Of a stretch of DNA of 64,000 nucleotides, positions 59,431 through 64,000 are shown one piece after another; within the stretch, counting starts at the first letter, position 1; every line of letters starts with the position of its first letter. Both the position numbers and the translations under genes were made by a program. The stretch spans positions 1 through 64,000 of the forward strand of contig JAIEPW010000063.1 in NCBI GenBank assembly GCA_019748195.1. The letters run 5' to 3'. The notes under the pieces were generated by a model that saw only the letters and a program-made list of their open reading frames with translations, ran no database searches and was not told the DNA's origin. The stretch comes from Bryobacteraceae bacterium. GTDB taxonomy: Bacteria > Acidobacteriota > Terriglobia > Bryobacterales > Bryobacteraceae.

Positions 59431-59817
59431 ATGGCGATCTCCATTGTCCGCTTGGGTTCGCCGCGCGGCCCTGGCGAAGGCCTGCGCATCGGGACCGTGC
59501 GGCGTCCGCCCCGCGGCGTACCCAAGGCGGAGTTCGCGGCCCGTGATTTCTACGATGTCTGGTTGCCCCAGCTTTCGCCCAGTCCCGACCTGGTTCAGCA
59601 GGCGATGTCGGCACGCGATGATCGCGAGTGGCAGGCCTTCCGCCGCAAGTTCCGCCAGGAGTTGAATCAGCCCGAGTCCAGCCGTTTACTCGATTTACTG
59701 GCGGCGATGTCGAAACAAACGAACTTCGCGGTCGGGTGCTATTGCCAGGAAGAAGCCCGCTGCCACCGGTCCGTGATTCGGGAACTGCTCAGCCAACGCG
59801 GCGCGATCCTTGTTTGA
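59431..59817 (+). CDS. DUF488-family protein
   Basis: 128 residues. FYDVWLPQLSPS and the C-terminal CYCQEEARCHRSVIRELL are the DUF488 (YeaO-like) signature. The conserved cysteines and histidine suggest metal binding or redox chemistry but the family has no firm function. It starts 4 bases after the serine hydrolase stop, so it is probably co-transcribed. No signal peptide. Confidence 0.88.
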   Translation: MAISIVRLGSPRGPGEGLRIGTVRRPPRGVPKAEFAARDFYDVWLPQLSPSPDLVQQAMSARDDREWQAFRRKFRQELNQPESSRLLDLLAAMSKQTNFAVGCYCQEEARCHRSVIRELLSQRGAILV

Positions 59818-59837
59818 CCGCGCCGCCGCCATCGGCG

Positions 59838-62800
59838 TCAGAAGCGATACTTCACCGCGAACTGAATGATCCGCGCTTCCGTTGAAGTGTTCACAATCTG
59901 CCCGAATCCCGTGCCCGCGGTCACGCCCGGCACACCGAAATTCGGGTGATTGAAGGCATTGAAGAACTCCGCCCGCAGTTGGAAGGAATTCGACTCGCTC
60001 ACCCGGAACGTCTTGGCGAGGTTGAAGTCGAAATTCACCAGCCCGGGACCGCGAAGAATTCCGATCCCGGCGTTGCCGAAGGCCTGGTTGGGAACGAAGC
60101 CAACCGTCCCCGGCGTGGCCGACAGCGGGACGAAAGCGTTGGTATCGAACCAGCGGTCCACCGTACGCTGGTCTTCGGGCAAACTCCCGTCCGCGATCCG
60201 GTTCGGGCGGCTGCGGCGCTCCCCGCCCAGGTTCAGAATCTGGGCCTGGTTGATGGTCAACGCCAGTCCGGTCTGCCAGGTGAAGATTGGCGAGAACTCC
60301 CAGCCGCCGAACGCCGCGTCCATGAACCCGGAAGCGTCGAAACGCTTGCCCCGGCCGTAGGGAAGTTGATACACGGCGCTGGTAACCCACCGGTGCGTCA
60401 CGTCAAACTCCGCCGGTCCGTACATGTCGCGGCGGCTGAACGGATTCTGCGGCTCCCGGAAAACGCCGACATCGACGCCGTTGCCCGCTCCCGAAGTGGA
60501 GAGATGATCCACGGAGTCGGTCAGCGCCTTGCCCCAGGTGTAGGAACTCAGGAAAGTCAGGCCCGCCGAGAAGCGCTTCTCCAGCCGCACCTGCAGCGAA
60601 TGATAGTTGGACCTGCCCAGGTTCTCCTGGAACTGAATATCCCCCAGGAAGTTCTGCGGCGCGTAAACGCGAGCGCCCGTCACCGGCGCGCCCGCCGCGT
60701 TGAAGGTAAACGTGAAGGGGTTCAGGTTCCGGAACGCGGCAAGCTTCGATCCCTTGTTGCCGACGTAGGCGATGTCGAACACCACGTCCCGCATCAGCTC
60801 TTGCTGAATGCCGAAGTTCCACTGCTGCACGTACGCCGACCGCTGCCCCTGATCCTGCGCGCGCCTGCCGACGGTGGCCAGGTTCACGCGCGAGAGGTCG
60901 ACAAAGCCGTCAGGGATGCCGCGATCCAGCTTGATGTTCGCCTGGGTGTCGAGCAGGCGGCCCGCGCCGCCGATGTTCGAATCCGCCAGGATGATGAACG
61001 GCGGATTGAAGCCCAGCAGCCCTTCGCGGCCCTGCCGGTTGGAATGGTTGAAGAACATCCCGTAGCCCGCCCGGATCACGGTGCGCGTCGTCGCCTGGAA
61101 CGCGAAACCCACGCGCGGCGCGAAATTATTGTTGTCGGGATAGATCAGCGAACGCTCGTAGAGATTCCCGTTCTTGTTCGCGAGCTGGAACGACTGCGTC
61201 TGAAAATTCCAGTTGGCTGCCTGCCCGTCCCGCTCGATCGGCGGAGTCGAGTATTCGTAGCGGATGCCCAGGTTCACGGTCAGCCGGCGATTCACTTTCC
61301 AGTCGTCCTGGAAGTAAGTGAACACCATGCGTTGGAACATGTTGAACACCGTCTTCGAATCCTGCTGGTAGCGGGTGGGGAAGCCCATCAGCAGGTCCGC
61401 GATCGCCCCCTGCCACTGCCCGTTCTGATTGCTGAACCGTCCGCTGAAGTCGAAGTTCCCCAGCAGGGAGCCGACATCCAGAATGCCCGTCTGCACATGC
61501 AGGAACTCGCCGCCGAACTTGAACACGTGAGCCCCGCGATTCATCGTGATGGCGTCGCGGAAGTCGTAGCTGCGCGGAGTCTGGAATTGCGGAACGGATG
61601 TGGTGCGGCCCAGGCGGCGTTGGATGCCTCCGGGAAAGTTGAACACCGGTATGCCGCCGCAGATCGACTCATCCGTCGGCGCGCCTCGCAATCCGATCAG
61701 CGCCTCCGGACAGCCCGAACCGAAGTTCGGCGGATTCTGGAAAAAGTCACCCTTGGCGAACCCGAACCGGAAGTCGTTCACCACGCGCGGCGAGAGGATG
61801 TAATTCGCGCCGATCGCCAGACCCTGGCTGCGCAGATCGGCCGCGCCGAACGTGTCGTTGAAGGAGCCTTCCGCCAGTCCCGGACGCGGCGCCGGCCGGA
61901 ACAGCAGCGAGTCGTAGAAGGAGTAGCGCCCGAACCAGTTGAACTTGTCCGTCAGGTTGTTGTCCACCCGGATGTCGAACTGGTTGGAGTCCTGCCGGTC
62001 CACCGGCACGTTCACGAAGTTGTTGTCGATCTGCCCCGGCGCGCCGGTATTCGGCAGGGGCGCAACGGCCATCACCCGCCGTCCCACCGCGTCGATCCGG
62101 TTCGCCGGAATCTGCCAGCAGAATCCCTGCCCGTTGTTGCAATCCGGCGTCGCCGGCACGCGGAAATCGGTGCCCGTGTCGTTCGGGTTGAACGGGTTGA
62201 AGATCGGGATCGTGAAGCGGCCTTGGGTCCAGGAAGGCTGCGGGACGCTGGTGAAACGCACCGTGCCCGCCCGATCCCGCAACCCCTCATAATCGCCGAA
62301 GGCGAACAGCTTGTTCTTTACGATCGGTCCGCCCAGGGTTCCCCCGAACTGGTTGCGCAGCCGGAACGGCTTCTCCGCCCCCGACTTGTTCGAGAAAAAA
62401 TTCGCCGCGTCCAGCGCGCGGTTCCGATGGAAGTAGTACGCCGAGCCGTGATAGTCGTTGGTTCCCGACTTGATCACCGCGTTCACCAGCGCTCCCGCGC
62501 TGCGCCCGTACTCGGCCGAGTACGCATTGGTCTGGATCTTGAATTCCTGCAGCGCGTCGATCGACGGCTGGATCACCTGGATGTTGTTGCCGCGAAAGCT
62601 GTTTGAGTACGACGTGTTATCCACGCCGTCCAGCAGAAAGGCATTGTGGAAGGCCCGGTTCCCGTTGACGTTGAACGCCCCCCGGAACCCGATGGAATTC
62701 AACCTCGGCGTCGGCAGCAGCACGCCCGGCGACAACGTCGCAAGCTGGTTGTAGTCGCGTCCGTTCAGCGGCAGTTCCACGATCTTCCGCTGGTCCATCA

Positions 62801-63194
62801 CCGCACCCCGGCTGGCGGATTCGCCCTCCAGCAGCGGCGCTTCCGTGCTCACGGTCACCGATTCCGCCGTGTCGCCCACGGTCAGTGAGATGTCGAACCG
62901 TGCCTGTTGCGCTACCTGCAGCGTCAACGCCTGGTTGAGGTACCTCTTGAACCCCGGCGCCGTCGCCGAAATCGAATAAACGCCCGGCCGGATCGTGGGG
63001 ATGAAATACCGGCCCTCGTTGTCCGAGGTGGCCGTGAGCGCCTGCCCGGTTCCGGCACTAGTCAATGTGAGCTTCGCATCGCGGATCACGGCGCCGCTCG
63101 AGTCCGTTACGGTGCCGGACAACGAGGCGAGCTCCGATTGAGCCTGCAAACTCCAGCCAAGCACGACGGTGATCAAGAACAACCTCTGCAGCAT
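59838..63194 (-). CDS. Oar-like TonB-dependent receptor with carboxypeptidase-regulatory-like domain
   Basis: 1118 residues from MLQRLFLITVVLGWSLQAQ; AGGAGG lies 4 bases before this ATG, so it is preferred over a Met six codons upstream. Residues about 22-105 form the regulatory-like beta sandwich (SLSGTVTDSSGAVIRDAKLT), then a plug domain (RGAVMDQRKIVELPLNGRDY), and a barrel ending IIQFAVKYRF. The ligand is unknown. Same architecture as the receptor at 24074. Convergent with the DUF488 gene, 20 bases apart. Confidence 0.92.
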   Translation of the reverse strand: MLQRLFLITVVLGWSLQAQSELASLSGTVTDSSGAVIRDAKLTLTSAGTGQALTATSDNEGRYFIPTIRPGVYSISATAPGFKRYLNQALTLQVAQQARFDISLTVGDTAESVTVSTEAPLLEGESASRGAVMDQRKIVELPLNGRDYNQLATLSPGVLLPTPRLNSIGFRGAFNVNGNRAFHNAFLLDGVDNTSYSNSFRGNNIQVIQPSIDALQEFKIQTNAYSAEYGRSAGALVNAVIKSGTNDYHGSAYYFHRNRALDAANFFSNKSGAEKPFRLRNQFGGTLGGPIVKNKLFAFGDYEGLRDRAGTVRFTSVPQPSWTQGRFTIPIFNPFNPNDTGTDFRVPATPDCNNGQGFCWQIPANRIDAVGRRVMAVAPLPNTGAPGQIDNNFVNVPVDRQDSNQFDIRVDNNLTDKFNWFGRYSFYDSLLFRPAPRPGLAEGSFNDTFGAADLRSQGLAIGANYILSPRVVNDFRFGFAKGDFFQNPPNFGSGCPEALIGLRGAPTDESICGGIPVFNFPGGIQRRLGRTTSVPQFQTPRSYDFRDAITMNRGAHVFKFGGEFLHVQTGILDVGSLLGNFDFSGRFSNQNGQWQGAIADLLMGFPTRYQQDSKTVFNMFQRMVFTYFQDDWKVNRRLTVNLGIRYEYSTPPIERDGQAANWNFQTQSFQLANKNGNLYERSLIYPDNNNFAPRVGFAFQATTRTVIRAGYGMFFNHSNRQGREGLLGFNPPFIILADSNIGGAGRLLDTQANIKLDRGIPDGFVDLSRVNLATVGRRAQDQGQRSAYVQQWNFGIQQELMRDVVFDIAYVGNKGSKLAAFRNLNPFTFTFNAAGAPVTGARVYAPQNFLGDIQFQENLGRSNYHSLQVRLEKRFSAGLTFLSSYTWGKALTDSVDHLSTSGAGNGVDVGVFREPQNPFSRRDMYGPAEFDVTHRWVTSAVYQLPYGRGKRFDASGFMDAAFGGWEFSPIFTWQTGLALTINQAQILNLGGERRSRPNRIADGSLPEDQRTVDRWFDTNAFVPLSATPGTVGFVPNQAFGNAGIGILRGPGLVNFDFNLAKTFRVSESNSFQLRAEFFNAFNHPNFGVPGVTAGTGFGQIVNTSTEARIIQFAVKYRF

Positions 63195-63276
63195 GGAACC
63201 TCCTGGAGGCAAATCTGTATTAGGATCTTACAGATGTTACCGAAGGATTGTGACAGAGACATTTCGAGGGTGGCAA

Positions 63277-63696
63277 GTGAAATCTAGCGGCATGGCTATC
63301 TTTTTGGCGGGAGCACTCATGGCGGGATCCGTAGCCGACGAAATCATGGCCGCCGAGCAGGCTTGGGCGCGGGCGGCCATCGCCGCCGACGCCGCCGCCC
63401 TGGACCGGCTTCTCGCCGCCGACCTCCGCTACTCCCATACCGACGGCAAGTTTGACACCAAGGCCGACTTCCTCCGGCTGCTTCGGGAAGGGTCCATGAA
63501 GTACGAGCAAGCCGAGGTGGAGGAGATCCGCGTGCGCCCGTTCGGCTCCGCCGCCGTTTCCGAGATGGTGATGAAACTGAAGGTGATCCGCGGCGGGCGC
63601 GCCGCCGAGTTCCGGGCTCGCGTGCTGCGGGTGTGGGCTAAGGTCGACGGCCGCTGGCAGCTCGCCGCGCACCAGTCCGCGCGGCTCGCGCCTTAG
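63277..63696 (+). CDS. exported DUF4440 / SnoaL-like protein
   Basis: 139 residues from GTG (63277) with GAGGG 7 bases upstream; the alternative ATG at 63292 lacks a ribosome site. The signal KSSGMAIFLAGALMAGSVA is followed by EIMAAEQAWARAAIAADAAA, DLRYSHTDGKFDTKADFLRL and the closing strands VLRVWAKVDGRWQLAAHQSA. This is a DUF4440 cone fold, often a lumenal binding or steroid-isomerase-like domain with no clear activity. Its TAG stop overlaps that of the opposing pilin-like gene (TTAG). Confidence 0.75.
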   Translation: MKSSGMAIFLAGALMAGSVADEIMAAEQAWARAAIAADAAALDRLLAADLRYSHTDGKFDTKADFLRLLREGSMKYEQAEVEEIRVRPFGSAAVSEMVMKLKVIRGGRAAEFRARVLRVWAKVDGRWQLAAHQSARLAP

Positions 63697-64000
63697 CGGA
63701 GTTCGGGACTGGAAACTGTCGCCGGCTCCGCGCTCCAGTTCTGCCGCTTCACCAGCGTCTGATCCGAATAGAACGTCCGGCGTCCGGAACTGTTGAATTG
63801 CACCGGGATTGCGGTCACCGCATACCCCTGTGGGGTGCCCGTTACCGTGAACCGGTACCCGGAGTTCTCCCCTTCCGCCAGGTTCTTCGGAATCAGGTCC
63901 GCCGCGTTTGGCCCCGGTGCGCCGCTGGCCGGAGGTCCCAGTTCCGCCAGCGAAGTCGCGTACTTGCCGAACTGAGAATAGTACTGCGTTTCCGCATTGT
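63693..64000 (-). CDS. C-terminal part of a type IV pilin-like protein (cut by the window)
   Basis: An open minus-strand frame of about 100 codons ends at a TAA (63693-63695) and runs off the right edge. It reads ETQYYSQFGKYATSLAELGP, then DLIPKNLAEGENSGYRFTVT, and ends RRTFYSDQTLVKRQNW and EPATVSSPELR. This series (QYYSQFGKYA, DLIP, SGYRFT, RRTFYSDQ) is the typical C-terminal half of acidobacterial pilin-like or pseudopilin-like secreted subunits. The N-terminal methylation motif would lie outside the window. Confidence 0.7.
   Translation of the reverse strand, partial: NAETQYYSQFGKYATSLAELGPPASGAPGPNAADLIPKNLAEGENSGYRFTVTGTPQGYAVTAIPVQFNSSGRRTFYSDQTLVKRQNWSAEPATVSSPELR

Noticed and set aside
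59946-62606. 886-codon plus-strand open frame opposite the second TonB receptor
   Set aside because: GC-rich mirror of a real gene; no ribosome site, no recognisable motif, while the opposite strand has a complete receptor.

Overview
The window is dense, GC-rich bacterial chromosome that most resembles the Acidobacteriota, close to Candidatus Solibacter / Bryobacterales. The inference rests on family content: three duplicated orphan permeases of the ADOP type (9899-12244, 32215-34722, 40263-42680), a C-terminal domain of the Solibacter TIGR03437 kind on a secreted CHRD protein (7807-9873), two very large Oar-like TonB-dependent receptors with an N-terminal carboxypeptidase-regulatory-like domain (24074-27847, 59838-63194), and the end of a typical acidobacterial pilin-like protein at the right edge. 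I see no insertion sequence, prophage, CRISPR array or rRNA. There is one tRNA, tRNA-Thr(TGT).

Layout. 1-2.5 kb: a small membrane-anchored protein, a Cys/His-rich metallothionein-like protein and a NarL-type two-component pair. 2.6-7.7 kb: tRNA-Thr, a membrane protein with a peroxiredoxin-like (PRXL2-type) domain, a methyltransferase overlapping a phosphofructokinase with pyrophosphate-type signature residues, a pair of half-size SMR/EamA-like transporters, an enoyl-CoA hydratase-family protein and an RRM protein with its own promoter and terminator. 7.8-15.6 kb: CHRD protein, ADOP permease, fabD, comM-like ATPase and a MazEF-type toxin-antitoxin pair behind a perfect palindrome. 15.7-22.3 kb: a tightly overlapping probable glycan locus (secreted unknown, PHP-domain protein, GT4, two FkbM methyltransferases of which one has a long coiled-coil tail, GT2). 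22.3-24.1 kb: an aldehyde dehydrogenase-family gene and a small membrane protein. 27.9-32.1 kb: a housekeeping run aroC-def-fmt-argJ plus a small secreted protein. 32.2-43.9 kb: two ADOPs, a DUF2071 protein, a SnoaL-like protein, a serine hydrolase, a haem c / dicopper monooxygenase-like protein, an SthA-like flavoprotein and an MFS carrier. 44.0-58.1 kb: three DUF3604 proteins around a minus-strand operon containing a P1B-type ATPase fused to an HflK-like SPFH domain, followed by hflC and hflK. 58.2-64 kb: serine hydrolase, DUF488 protein, TonB receptor, DUF4440 protein and the partial pilin-like gene.

The most unusual system is the operon at 54958-49632 (minus strand). A complete eight-helix metal-transporting P-type ATPase continues in frame into a ninth helix and an HflK-like SPFH domain, and it is co-transcribed with separate HflC- and HflK-like proteins and a small membrane-anchored NTF2-like protein. 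The helix count places the SPFH part outside the cytoplasm, as in HflK, so the arrangement suggests a metal pump built into an HflKC-type membrane cage. Other points worth a second look are the haem c protein that keeps every expected copper ligand of PHM-type monooxygenases, helically phased sigma-54-like repeats before an ADOP gene, heptad-spaced WAE repeats on an FkbM protein, and eight tail-to-tail gene junctions with almost no intergenic DNA.
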